A stretch of 64,000 nucleotides of DNA from Chrysaora quinquecirrha (Eukaryota > Cnidaria > Scyphozoa > Semaeostomeae > Pelagiidae), in contig JACTAT010000291.1 of assembly GCA_014526335.1 (NCBI GenBank), positions 2,996 through 66,995 on the forward strand. The letters run 5' to 3'. Below, one piece after another: positions 38,344-50,592 of the stretch. The position numbers and the translations under genes are program-made. The notes beneath the pieces are model-generated. The model was not told the DNA's origin, made no database searches, and saw only the letters and a list, made by a program, of their open reading frames with translations. Each line of letters starts with the position of its first letter. Positions within the stretch are counted from its first letter, which is position 1.

Positions 38344-39772
38344 AGAGCCAAGACATCTCAAGAGAGCAAAGATAGCGTAATTCACTTTCACCTTTTCTTA
38401 GAAATACAAATTACAAAATTTTGGGTGGTGTTATGCTTGATTATTTTTGAACGTGCAATGCCTTATGCAGTAATGAATTTTTGTATACCACAGAATGCAA
38501 AATACGTGACAATGTTTCTTTTGATGCCTCCCCGAGGACGAAAAATGTCATTTCAAGTATGAAATGAAATGCAATGTTGCAAATATCAGTTTGGCCTCTT
38601 TGCCTTTGAGTGAGACTCGAAATGACATTTTAGTCATTCCACAAAAGAATGACACCATCTAAATATTCTGCAATTAAATTACGCTTTCTGTGATCTCAAT
38701 TTAAAGACCAAGCTGCATTGTTGAGCTGCTTACTTAGAATCCACACTCGAGAAACATTAGGCTTTTACATAGAGAAAATCGCTAGGCGAACAGGCGATGT
38801 ACATGATTTAGCACACCATACAGACTGCAATCCAATTCAATCAGAGTTCAAGCAAATTGCTTTGAAATAATCCATGATGAGTGCTGAGTGTAAATCAATT
38901 CTCCCCTTGCATAGCCAGCAGCCCTATCCAGTATTTTATGTCGGAGAACATATCTTTCTCTAGACATACGTCTGTAGTGGACAAAAGAGAATGTCCAAAA
39001 ATACAACTGTGTATGCCACAGCTGGCATTATCATCCTGCAAAGGAGTTTTTGAGAACCGATGGGGTGGTTAAAAATGCCACTCGGGTTGTTACCCCTTCT
39101 TATTATCTTCTAGAGCTCTTGAATTCGCTATGGATTTCGCTATGAATTTTGCTTTCAATAAGGACAAAGCTCGATCAGCTGCCTCGTCAGATATTTAATC
39201 GCAGTGGACCAAAAGGGACTACACGATGGCTTTAATTTGAATGCCCCTTCCCAAAACGGTTGGGCAGTGCGAGTATATTTTCCATATCTCACTGTAATAC
39301 AGAGCATAAAAGAACTAGACCCATTGACACGTTGAAAGCAATGGCCTGAATCATCGAGGAAAATTTTCTTGGACAGAAACCATCCGTAGATTCCGACTTT
39401 AATTGTCAAGGCCTAACATCAGCGGCAAAAATTACGACAAACTTTGGAGGGCATTGCTGTGTCATTCTGATAATCTAAAAATGCTTTAACGCTTCACTAG
39501 TTGACTTGTTTAGACCGTTTGACGTTACTTTGACATGTTCTCGTTCTTTCTATCACTAAAATTTAGCCCCTTAGGCGTAGCAGAATTACTGTACTTCTAC
39601 AGATATTTATTTTGCAAAGCTCTAAACTTTTGCAGAGCTCAACACTGACTGCAGAGGTTGCCCTTATGACTATGAGCATTGAAAAACTTTTCATTTGTCT
39701 ATTTGGGCTTAGCCTGCTTGCAGACTCAACTGTTGTTTATCTTCAGGACAGTAGAGTCTGCGCATCTTGATA

Positions 39773-40226
39773 CCTTAAGGGAATTAATTTTCGCAGCTTT
39801 CGCGGATTTTGATCATTTCCGCGAAAATTAGTTCCTGCAAAATTTCCAAAATATGCTTGTCCGCAAAAATAAATTCTTGCAAAATTTCCAAAATTTCAAA
39901 ACATCTGAAAATCTTGAAGCTTTTGCCAAATATAGGGAAAAATTGCACTGAAAAACTAAATATTGTTTTTGCTTCTGTATTTACAGTACCATTTGCATTG
40001 TTTGTAACATTTCTAGTCAAAAAAGAAAGACAGGCACTCAAACTATTCCTTGTTTCCTTTTCTTTTTATATGAAAAATATTTGATCCGCAAAAAAAGTTC
40101 CCGTTAAATTCCCTTCACCAGCGAATCCGCGAAAAACCACGAAAATGAATTCCATTTTTTTCCGCGAAATTTCGGGGAGAAAAAATCCGCGAAAATAAAT
40201 TCCCGCGAAAATTAATACCCTTAAGG
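39773..40226. mobile_element. TA-flanked MITE with CCTTAAGGG ends, copy in unit A
   Basis: 454 bp with near-perfect inverted ends (CCTTAAGGGAATTAATTTTC and its inverse with one change) and TA on both sides. The inside is rich in TTTCGCGGA/TCCGCGAAA motifs. The older unit edge at about 36740 lacks the element and has a single TA (CTAGATAATGCTAG), which fixes the ends. ORFs on both strands recur in every copy only because the element does. Confidence 0.85.
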
Positions 40227-40401
40227 TAGTGCTAGAATTTCAAAACGAGAAAGAAAACACTAGAAACAATGCATAAATAATGAGATTTTGCACAATTCAT
40301 TGCTCTATTTTTCCATACACATAATATGAAATATTCAACATTAGTTCATAATAACAAATCTTAGTTCATAACTTCAATATTCGCAATCAGCTTGTTCACG
40401 T

Positions 40402-41621
40402 TCATCCAAAAATCGTCTGGAAGAGAAATCTAAATTATTCACCCATTTTAAAATAAAAGTAAATTGATGCAATTATTGGAATACAAGCATAAAAAGGTTA
40501 AAACATTCGACAGTAAATATAACTTTTTTCAAGAATTTACTTTCTGGAAATTCATAGTTATGAGAAATTTCATGCATTATCCTATCCTCGTTTCTTTTTT
40601 TTTCGGTATATCAGTAAAGTGTCGATTTTAGCTACTTATTTTAATAAACTCTACATTCTGAAATAAATTTTTAGAAAGCAATTGCGCCAAAGCTTGAGAA
40701 ACAATTTACAAGTTAAGAGCTGAGGTGAGTTCCTCTTTAAAATAAGATTGAAGTTTGACTTCAACTAAAAGTAGTTAACAGTTAAAGAACATGTAATGTT
40801 TTGGTTACCTGTAAATTGGCGACTTTATTTTTAAATTCTTTCGAGTCAATGAAGGTTTTGAGGTGTGAAGATAAGGACAATCCCTTTCTACATCTCTTTT
40901 CATGATGAAGAAAGCCACCGACGTCAGGAAAACGTTGAAGGACAAAACGATATAACAGAGATACTCTTCTTCTGCATGCCAATCCCTATGTTGAAGAAAA
41001 TATAAATTTTTCCATGAAAAAAACTTGCTTTAAAGATCCCTCCATATATAGTATACAAAGTGGAGCTTCAAAAATAGACAAGTCTTTACAACGGACAGCA
41101 TCGAAAAACAGAGAAAGCATTTCTGCTCCAAAGGTCATTTCTTTGGAAAAGCAACAACCACAACACGGAGATCTCTCTCTACAACGGACATAAATTTGTC
41201 CAACTTTGCCCGTTTCACGGAAGTTCAACTGTGAAAAGTTGAGGAAATAACCTTACAAATATCTCACCGCTCTTTCTGGACTTTTGTTGATTTGTTTAAA
41301 AATGGATGCAAATGAAGTTCCGTCACGACATTTCTTTACATAGTGGTTAAAGCCACCCTTGTCAGGAATACGATGCAGTAAGCCAAGATAGAGACCATAA
41401 ACTCTCCTTTGACAATCGGAAACTGTAGAATAATATCAAACATACTTAAATTAGCAATACTGATTGTGTTACTTAAGATAACTTCAACTTCGATCAATAT
41501 CAATCATATAAATGCCAAATGTAAAATAATATGCTAGTATAATTTATTAAATACAAACATGCATGAGCAGCTGAACAGCAAATAAGAGCTAATGCCACAA
41601 TTGTTAAAGCCTTCATGATTC
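40402..41621 (-). CDS. Secreted double-DUF4214-like protein, copy B
   Basis: Exons 41616-41559, 41422-41268, 40985-40809 and 40416-40402, the same lengths (58, 155, 177, 15) and phases as copy A, so an intact 134-residue product. Signal peptide as in A. Domain 1 differs from A at eight positions (for example SDCQRR for SVCQRS, KGGFNHY for KSGFNYY, CRDGTSFASIF for CSSGTSFYSIV); domain 2 differs at three (DVGG for DVDG, RKGLSL for RNGLSF). All four Cys and the RxPD motifs are kept. A hAT MITE sits upstream of the gene and the foldback element in the spacer beyond. Confidence 0.8.
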
Positions 41622-41833
41622 CTAAAAATAACAATGACAAATGTATAAAACCTCGCAGTCCTATATCCATTCAAATAAAACTATATAAGCATCGTTTCAA
41701 GTTGAAATACTCAGGTTGAAATACTTACAAGAATTACGTACCAGATCGATTACCAGATTTGAACCAAGTCGTATCGGCTGTTTGCGGAACAGTTTCTTGC
41801 AACTATCGAATTCTTGAAGCTCCTTTCTTGGTC

Positions 41834-41841
41834 TTTATATA
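41834..41841 (-). promoter_or_regulatory. TATA box of copy B
   Basis: TATATAAA on the minus strand, same position relative to the gene as in copy A. Confidence 0.7.
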
Positions 41842-42168
41842 AGAGCCAAGACATCTCCAGAGACAAAGAAAGCGTAATTTAATTCACGTAACTTTTCTTT
41901 AGAAATACAAATTGCAAAATTTTGTTTAGTGTTATGCTTGAATTTCTTTGTAAGTGCAAAGGAAAGGGTTTTCCAATGCCTTGTGCATTAATGAATTCTT
42001 TGTACGCAACAGAATGCAAAATACGTGACAATGTTTCTTTTGACGCCTCCCCGAGGACGAAAAATGTCATTTCAAGTATGAAATGAAATGTAATGTTGCA
42101 AATATCAGTTTGGTCTCCTTGACTTTGAGCGAGAATCGAAATGACATTTTTGTCATTCGACATAAGAA

Positions 42169-42553
42169 CCCAGGGAGGCACTCATTAACTTTCAATACGG
42201 GGGGTCCATGCCACTTTTTCCTTGCAGACCCCAAAATATTGAGTTTAATGTTTTGGAGACCCCAAATATTGATATCTATTTTTGGACACCTAGAATGTTT
42301 TCTCGGGTTTAGTCATCAGTTTTATGACAATTTATAATTCATAAGCTCTTGGCAGTTGCATGGGTCGTTGTAATGAATCGCACCAAATCGCAAGATTCTT
42401 CCGTCAGATTTGTGGAGCCTAAATAGTGAATTTTTGTCCATGTTATAATTCACAGACCCCAAATATCGAATAAGCTTAAGATTTCGGACCCCAAATATTG
42501 GCATGGACCCCCCCGTATTGAAAGTTAATCAGTACCCCCCCCCCCCCCCCGGG
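42169..42553. mobile_element. hAT-type MITE inserted in unit B
   Basis: 385 bp between perfect 8-bp repeats CATAAGAA (42161-42168 and 42554-42561). The other units have one uninterrupted site (CGACAAAAGAATNACACC). The inverted ends share about 30 bases around ATTAACTTTCAATACGGGGG, and a C16-type homopolymer lies at the right end. The insertion post-dates the unit duplication. Confidence 0.92.
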
Positions 42554-43612
42554 CATAAGAATCACACCATCTAAATTTTCTGCAACTTAACTACGCTTTC
42601 TTTGATCTCAATATAAAGACCAAGCTGCATTTTTGTGCTGCTTACTTAGAATCCACACTCAAGAGACATTAGGCTTTTACATAGAGAAAATCGCTAGGCG
42701 AACAGGCGATGTACATGATTTAGCACGCCATACAGACTGCAATCCAATTCAATCAGAGTTCAAGCAAATTGCTTTGAAATAATCCATGATGAGTGCTGAG
42801 TGTAAATCAATTCTCCCCTTGCATAGCCAGCAGCCCTATCCAGTATTTTATGTCGGAGAACATATCTTTCTCTAGACATACGTCTGTAGTGGACAATATA
42901 GCATGCCCAAAAATACAACTGTATATTCCACAGCTGGCATTATCATCCTGCAAAGGAGTTTTTGTGAACCGATGGAGTGGTTAAAAATGCCACTCGGGTT
43001 GTTACCCCTTCTTATTATCTTCTAGAGCTCTTGAATTCGCTATGAATTTCGCTATGAATTTTGCTTTCAACAAGGACAAAGCTCGATCAGCTGCCTCGTC
43101 AGATATTTAATCGCAGTGGACCAAAAGGGACTACACGATGGCTTTAATTTGAATGCCCCTTCCCAAAACGGTTGGGCAGTGCGGGTATATTTTCCATATC
43201 TCACTGTAATACAGAGCATAGAAGAACTAGACCCATTGACACGTTGAAAGCAATGGCCTGAATCATCGAGGAAAATTTTCTTGGACAGAAACCATCCGTA
43301 GATTCCGACTTTAATTGTCAAGGCCTAACATCAGCGGCAAAAATTACGACAGACTTTGGAGGGCATTGCTGTGTCATTCTGATAATCTAAAAATGCATTA
43401 ACGCTTCACTAGTTGACTTGTTTAGACCGTTTGACGTTACTTTGACATGTTCTCGTTCTTTCTATCACTAAAATTTAGCCCCTTAGGCGTAGCAGAATTA
43501 CTGTACTTCTACAGATATTTATTTTGCAAAGCTCTAAACTTTTGCAGAGCTCAACACTGACTGCAGAGGTTGCCCTTATGACTATGAGAATTGAAAAACT
43601 TTTCATTTGTCT

Positions 43613-45445
43613 CACCCCGCATAACGTATGTGCAGTACAGTGGTGGGTATGCAGTACAGTGGTGGATGTTCAGTACAGTGGAGGGATACCATGAGTACAG
43701 TGGAGGGATACCATGAGTACAGTGGTGGATGTTCAGTACAGTGGAGGGATACCATGAGTACAGTGGAGGGATACCATGAGTACAGTGGTGGATGTTCAGT
43801 ACAGTGGAGGGATACCATGAGTACAGTGGAGGGATACCATGAGTACGGTGGTGGATGTTCAGTACAGTGGAGGGATACCATGAGTTGCGTGGAGGGATAC
43901 CATGAGTACAGTGGAGGGATACCATGAGTACAGTGGTGGATGTTCAGTACAGTGGAGGGATACCTGGAGTACAGTGGTGGATGTTCAGTACAGTGGAGGG
44001 ATACCATGAGTTGGGTGGAGGGATACCATCAGTACAGTGGAGGGATACCATCAGTACGGTGGTGGATGTTCAGTACAGTGGAGGGATACCATGAGTACAG
44101 TGGAGGGATACCATCAGTACAGGGGTGGATGTTCAGTACAGTGGAGGGATACCATCAGTACAGTGGAGGGATACCATCAGTACAGTGGTGGGCGTGCAAC
44201 TCATTAGAGAAATTGCAACGGTGTTGTATGAACGGGAAATATCTCTAAGCAGACAGTGATGCGGTTTGTGGGGCCTACATCTGTAAAAACAGCTCTAAAC
44301 ATACGCTTTTTTAATAGAAGAGTGTTCTGGGCTTCCGTTTTTTGAAACGTCGCGCTAATTAATACAACTAGTTATTAATTTGACAACAATATTTCGTGGT
44401 TAATACTTTTTATCATAATACGATTTTCGTTTTGTTGGTAAACTCAACTTTTGTTTGTATACGAGTATTTTGCTGTTTGAATAGCTACTATTTCTAGATT
44501 AGGTTTGCAGTAAGAAGCCGCCAGTTCCGCCATTTTGTTTAGTTTCTATAACCCATTCCTGGGTCTATAGGTGAGTTTCGTAGTATTCTTACGGTATTTA
44601 TGTATTTATCGTGTTGTCTAAAGAAATATAATTCGACTTTGATTCATTGAAATTTGCAGCACTTTTGAATGGTTCAATATTTCATGGTTGTCTAGAGTTG
44701 GCATTTCACGCAACTGACTCTCTATAAGAAAGCAGCGAGCGTCGGGAGACAGGTATCAATAACTAGTTGTATTAATTAGCGCAGAGCTGTTTTTTACAGA
44801 TGTAGGCCCCATAAAACGCATCATTGTCTGCTTAGAGATACTTCCCGTTCATACAACACCGTTGCAATTTCTCTAATGAGTTGCACGCCCACCACTGTAC
44901 TGATGGTATCCCTCCACTGTACTGAACATCCACCCCTGTACTGATGGTATCCCTCCACTGTACTCATGGTATCCCTCCACTGTACTGAACATCCACCACC
45001 GTACTCATGGTATCCCTCCACTGTACTGATGGTATCCCTCCACCCAACTCATGGTATCCCTCCACTGTACTGAACATCCACCACTGTACTCCAGGTATCC
45101 CTCCACTGTACTGAACATCCACCACTGTACTCATGGTATCCCTCCACTGTACTCATGGTATCCCTCCACGCAACTCATGGTATCCCTCCACTGTACTGAA
45201 CATCCACCACCGTACTCATGGTATCCCTCCACTGTACTCATGGTATCCCTCCACTGTACTGAACATCCACCACTGTACTCATGGTATCCCTCCACTGTAC
45301 TCATGGTATCCCTCCACTGTACTGAACATCCACCACTGTACTCATGGTATCCCTCCACTGTACTCATGGTATCCCTCCACTGTACTGAACATCCACCACT
45401 GTACTGCACACCCACCACTGTACTGCACATACGTTATGCGGGGTG
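43613..45445. mobile_element. Foldback transposon with minisatellite arms
   Basis: 1833 bp inserted in unit B between 5-bp repeats TGTCT (43608-43612 and 45446-45450). Units A and D have the empty site, and the unit offset grows by 1838 = 1833 + 5. The termini CACCCCGCATAACGTATGTG are perfectly inverted. Each arm is a minisatellite of 19-bp (TACAGTGGTGGATGTTCAG) and 22-bp (TACAGTGGAGGGATACC...) monomers in a 19-22-22 order, a 63-bp higher period. Arms run inward to about 44312 and 44784; a second inverted block (GCTAATTAATACAACTAGTT) brackets the roughly 400-bp core. No transposase. Confidence 0.93.
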
Positions 45446-45522
45446 TGTCTCTTTGGGCTTAGCCTGCTTGCAGACTCAACTGTTGTTTATCTTCAGGACA
45501 GTAGAGTCTGCGCATCTTGATA

Positions 45523-45977
45523 CCTTAAGGGAATTAATTTTCGCAGTTTTCGCGGATTTTGATCATTTCCGCGAAAATTAGTTCCTGCAAAATTCCCAAA
45601 ATATGCTTGTCCGCAAAAATAAATTCTTGCAAAATTTCCAAAATTTCAAAACATCTGAAAATCTTGAAGCTTTTGCCAAATATAGGGAAAAATTGCACTG
45701 AAAAACTAAATATTGTTTTTGCTTCTGTATTTACAGTACCATTTGCATTGTTTGTAACATTTCTAGTCAAAAAAGAAAGACAGGCACTCAAACTATTCCT
45801 TGTTTCCTTTTCTTTTTATATGAAAAATATTTGATCCGCAAAAAAAAGTTCCCGTTAAATTCCCTTCACCAGCGAATCCGCGAAAAACCACGAAAATGAA
45901 TTCCATTTTTTTCCGCGAAATTTCGGGGAGAAAAAATCCGCGAAAATAAATTCCTGCGAAAATTAATACCCTTAAGG
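45523..45977. mobile_element. TA-flanked MITE with CCTTAAGGG ends, copy between units B and C
   Basis: Same element and same site as 39773-40226, with TA at 45521-45522 and 45978-45979. Its presence at the same place in several units shows it was inserted before the tandem duplication. Confidence 0.85.
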
Positions 45978-46151
45978 TAGTGCTAGAATTTCAAAACGAG
46001 AAAGAAAACACTAGAAACAATGCATAAATAATGCGATTTTGCACAATTCATTGCTCTATCTTCCCATACACATAATATGAAATATTCAACTTTAATTCAT
46101 AGTAACAAATCTTGGTTCATGACTTCATATTCGCAATCAGCTTGTTCACGT

Positions 46152-47366
46152 TCATCCAAAAATCGTCTGAAAGAGAAATCTAAATTATTCACCCATTTTA
46201 AAATAAGAGTAAATTGATGCAATTATTGGATTGTAAGCATAAAAAAGCTAAAACACTAAAGCTAAAACAATATAACTTTTTTCAAAAATTTAATTTCTGG
46301 AAATCCATAGTTGTGCAATTTCATGCGTTATCCTATCGTTTCTATTTTAGGTATTTCAGTAAAATGTCGATTTTAGCTTCTAATTTTGATAAACTCTACA
46401 TTCTGCAATAAATTTTTAGAAAGCAATTGTGCCAAAGCTTGAGAAACAATTTAAAAGTTAAGAGCTGAGGTGAGCTCCTCTTATAAAATAAGATTGGAGT
46501 TTGACTTCGACTAACAGTATTTAACAGTAAAAAGAAAATGTAATTTTTTGTTACCTGTAAATTGGCGACTTTGTTTCTAAATTCTTTCGAGTCAATGAAG
46601 GTTTTGAGGTGTGAAGAAAAGGACAATCCCTTTCTACATCTCTTTTCATGATGAAGAAAGCCAGGGACGTCAGGAAAACGTTGAAGGACGAAACGATATA
46701 ACAGAGATACTCTTCTTCTGCATGCCAATCCCTATGTTGAAGAAAATATAAATTTTTCCATGAAAAAAACTTGCTTTGAAGATCCCTCCATATATAGTAA
46801 ACACAGTGGAGCTTCATAAATGGACAAGTCTTACAACGGACAGCATCGAAAAACAGTGAAAGCATTTCTGCTCCAAAGGTCATTTCTTCGGAAAAGCAAC
46901 AACCACAACACGGAGATCTCTCTCTACAACGGTCATAAATTTGTCCAACTTTGCCCGTTTCACGGAGGTTCAACTGTGAAAAGTTGAGGAAATAACCTTG
47001 CAAATATCTCACCGCTCTTTCTGGACTTTTGTTGATTTGTTTAAAAATGGATACAAATGAAGTTCCGTCACGACATTTCTTTACATAGTGGTTAAAGCCA
47101 CCCTTGTCAGGAATACGATGCAGTAAGCCAAGATAGAGACCATAAACTCTCCTTTGACAATCGGAAACTGTAGAATAATATCAAACATACTCAAATTAGC
47201 AATACTGATTGTGTTACTTGAGATAACTTCAACTTCGATTAATATCAATCATATAAATGCCCAATGTGGAATAATATGCTAGTATAATTTATTAAATACA
47301 AACATGCATGAGCAGCTGAACAGCAAATAAGAGCTAATGCCACAATTGTTAAAGCCTTCATGATTC
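46152..47366 (-). CDS. Secreted double-DUF4214-like protein, copy C
   Basis: Exons 47361-47304, 47167-47013, 46731-46555 and 46166-46152, again 58, 155, 177 and 15 bases with intact junctions. Close to copy B; domain 1 has TSFVSIF where B has TSFASIF, domain 2 has DVPG and EFRNK. Signal peptide and all four Cys are kept. The stop in exon 4 is the same TGA as in A and B. Confidence 0.8.
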
Positions 47367-47568
47367 CTAAAAATAACAATGACAAATGTATAAAACCTCG
47401 CAGTCCTATAACCATTCAAATAAGCATCGTTTCAAGTTGAAATACTCAGGTTGAAATACTTACAAGAATTACGTACCAGATCGATTACCAGATTTGAACC
47501 AAGTCGTATCGGCTGTTTGCGGAACAGTTTCTTGCAACTATCGAATTCTTGAAGCTCCTTTCTTGGTC

Positions 47569-47576
47569 TTTATATA
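47569..47576 (-). promoter_or_regulatory. TATA box of copy C
   Basis: TATATAAA on the minus strand at the conserved position upstream of the 5'UTR exon. Confidence 0.7.
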
Positions 47577-48083
47577 AGAGCCAAGACATCTCCAGAGACA
47601 AAGAAAGCGTAATTTAATTCACTTAACCTTTCTTTAGAAATACAAATTGCAAAATTTTGTTTAGTGTTATGCTTGAATTTCTTTGTAAGTGCAAAAGAAA
47701 GGGTTTTCCAATGCCTTATGCATTAATGAATTCTTTGTACGCAACAGAATGCAAAATACGTGACAATGTTTCTTTTGACGCCTCCCCGAGGACGAAAAAT
47801 GTCATTTCAAGTATGAAATGAAATGCAATGTTGCAAATATCAGTTTGTTCTCCTTGCCATTGAGGGCCCTTGAGCGAGACTCGAAATGACATTTGTTTTC
47901 ATTCGACAAAAGAATCACACCATCTAAATTTTCTGCAACTTAACTACGCTTTTTTTTTATCTCAATTTAAAGACCAAGCTGCATTTTTTTGCTGCTTACT
48001 TAGAATCCACACTCGATAAACATTAGGCTTTTACATAGAGAAAATCGCTTGGCGAACAGGCGATGTACATGATTTAGCATGCC

Positions 48084-49956
48084 GTTTCAGTCACAGAAAC
48101 CCAACCAGAGCGACTCTGAAATAAATAAAATCCAGATTTCTCCGGGGGAGCATGCCACCGTACCCTCTTTGAAAGAATGCCTTTGGCACACACGTCTCAT
48201 TTCATGTTTACTCCAGTAGTAAAGGAAAACTACTTCTCCCCCAGTCAATAGAGGTGTGCAGCACGCCACTGAAGTTACAAGAAGTCTAGAAAAAGCATGA
48301 CCCGCTTCATTTCCTCGTTAAATAATCTGATGCTTGGGGGTTTCATGGCTGTTCAGAATAAACGTCTTCCTTTGGAATCGGGCCCTCCCGATGGTTTGGC
48401 CCACTAGTCAAAATTCCTTAAAAGATGCCCTGCCAGCTAGCCAATTCGAGCTATAACCAAGCACAAATCCAACTGCAAAAACCCTGAACATACTTTTTTG
48501 ATGTTTCTTTAAGTTCGTAGATGGGGATAATGATAACAGGAATCGTCAAACAGCTTCGTAGAGCAAGAGCATCAGGAATCCAAGAAAAACGTCTCATTGT
48601 TTTCGAATAGGAGCAGCAACAACAGCTGCAACTGCAAACACACCAGCAAGTGTCATCACGTGGTAAGGGCGATGGACTAGTGAATGCTGTGAAGGATTTA
48701 TCCAATCAACCACATTTCATTAACCTTAAAGTAGTTCCAACCCCCGTCTATTCCGACCCCCCAGCAATTAGGCACATAAGAGCAGCGGTTATTTCTCAGT
48801 TTAATCATGCGATATGGAAACTGAGCGAGGTCGTTGTTGCAGATTTGTATTGGTGTTTGGCATGGAAGCGAGGCTTTTGGGAACAATTTGCAGCATGAAT
48901 ATGACAACGTTTCTTCTTCAAATAAAGCCTCTGAAGTGAATGAGTTAGTAAAGTGATTTAACACTGAAATAGTTTTGATGCAACAATGCACCACTTTTCG
49001 AAATTATAGGACGTGATTGAAGTGACTGGATGGAAAAACATCTTTTGATAAATGGTTTGCACGAGTAACTGCGCCACTATTCTCTTTTTCACCATGTTTG
49101 AGAACGTAAATACATTTAACTGCTAAATTGCGAAATACTGAAGAAAGTCTTTATAGAGAGTATGTTGAATTGGAGACATGATGCAGCTGTGACAAGACAC
49201 GCAAATTATAGAACTTGTTACTGGACGAAAAAAAATCAGGCATAATATTTTTTATGGGGTTGGAGTAAACTAGGCTAACTTTCCTCTTTTGCATCATGCT
49301 TGTGAAAGTCAATTCAACAAACTACTAATTCAAGAAACACTGAAAATAGTCTTCATCGAGAGGGAGAGAGAGGGTATCATTAATGGGGGAAATGATGGCT
49401 TCTTAAGATTTATCCACAATAGAGGGTCGGTGCAGTCCATATCCATGACCAGACATATAAATTATAGATCTACTAGATGTGTCTCAACATCCTTTTGATA
49501 AATGCTTTGCATCATGTTGCAATAAGGTATCTCATTAAATTGCTATTTTTCGTGAACGTTAATGAACGGGTCTTGTTTAGAGAAGTTAATAATTATCAGC
49601 ATCACTATTAAACCCTTTAAAAACCAACTCAAAATTTTTTGAAGAGTGTATTAGCTATGTTTCATTTACAATGATTTAATACAACGATATGAAAAAATCT
49701 ACTCTATTTGTAAAACTTTTTTAAATGCTGATAATTTCATGCTGATTGAATTGTATGCATCTATTATTTTATTGTATTTATTGAATTTTTTACATTTTAA
49801 CTTTTGCGTACATACATAAAATGAGATTAGAGAATCAAATTGCATTTTATGTTGTCCACTTTTGCTTATTTAGCCTAGTTTTATATTGTATAGTTGTCAT
49901 CGTAACTGTTTTGTACCTCAGGAATTCGTGTTCGCATTATAAGAATTAGTATTCTA
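48084..49956. other. No gene seen
   Basis: Unique-looking sequence beyond the break in unit C. Open frames here are short and unsupported. Confidence 0.45.
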
Positions 49957-50153
49957 CAATGATATACTACATCATTATAGTACAATACAACATCATACTA
50001 CAATCATCATTATACTACCTCATACATTGTACTACATCAGACATTATACTACATCATTATACTACAATCAATCATTATACTACAGTATACATTCTACTAC
50101 ATCATACATTCAACTATATAACACTACTGCACATCAATATACTTTAATCAATT
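49957..50153. repeat. Degenerate TATACTACATCAT tandem repeat, left part
   Basis: Irregular repeats of TATACTACATCAT, TACAATCATCAT and related words. The same words resume at 53670 after the transposon, so the transposon split one array. Confidence 0.85.
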
Positions 50154-50592
50154 TACTCTAGGGGCTGGCTCTCCTTGAGTATGCATTGTCATGTACCCTA
50201 AATTTCTGCTCATATTACGTTTTATGATGGTATAAGGGCTCAGAAAAGCTTTGGCACATTATTCACTTCCGGTGCAAAAGGCGTTGTATTAACACTTTTT
50301 CCGATAACGAAAGAAATGCATCCTCTGCGGAGGAGCTACTGCTTTGTAAGCTTTTTTCAGTGGTAGAAACACGGATAGCCGAATTATGATATATTTCATG
50401 AATGTTACTGGGGTTGTTTAGGGTTAAAAGATAAAAATCAAATGATCACGTGATTCAAAATGACGCCAATTTCCATATTTGGAAAAATTCTCTTATAGTA
50501 ATAGGCAAGATGAACATGTTCATGTTTTTTGGCAGAATAAAGTTTCATTCACCAGCCAAGGCAGGTTTGCTGACGCTGGTCTTTTATGACAA

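Larger units (their letters stand above)
36100..48083. repeat. Tandem array of ~3.5-kb units A, B, C
   Basis: Three head-to-tail copies, marked by exon 4 of the gene each contains at 36909, 40402 and 46152. The spacing is 3493 bp, then 5750 bp; the extra length is a 1833-bp foldback element and a 385-bp MITE (plus their target duplications). The left edge is ragged: flank pieces at 36120-36200 and 36455-36500 show a partly deleted older unit joined to the GPCR pseudogene. Identity outside insertions is very high, including introns and spacers, so duplication is recent. Unit C loses similarity at about 48083. Confidence 0.92.

Noticed and set aside
38881..39409. ORFs repeated in every tandem unit (MLSVNQFSPC and MTIKVGIYGW types)
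   Set aside because: They recur only because the whole unit is duplicated; the second has an in-frame stop in unit D, and the same segment lies as noncoding flank near the GPCR.
39784..40084. Opposite-strand ORFs of 85 and 91 codons conserved in three units
   Set aside because: They lie inside the CCTTAAGGG MITE and show no protein family features.
43613..45445. Regular short repeats resembling a CRISPR array
   Set aside because: Monomers abut without unique spacers, occur as inverted arms with TIRs and a TSD, and the DNA is eukaryotic.
43551..45581. Long ORFs on both strands with repeats such as HCTEHPPLYS or SGGCSVQWRD
   Set aside because: They come from the foldback minisatellite, whose 63-bp higher period is divisible by three and so keeps frames open in both arms.
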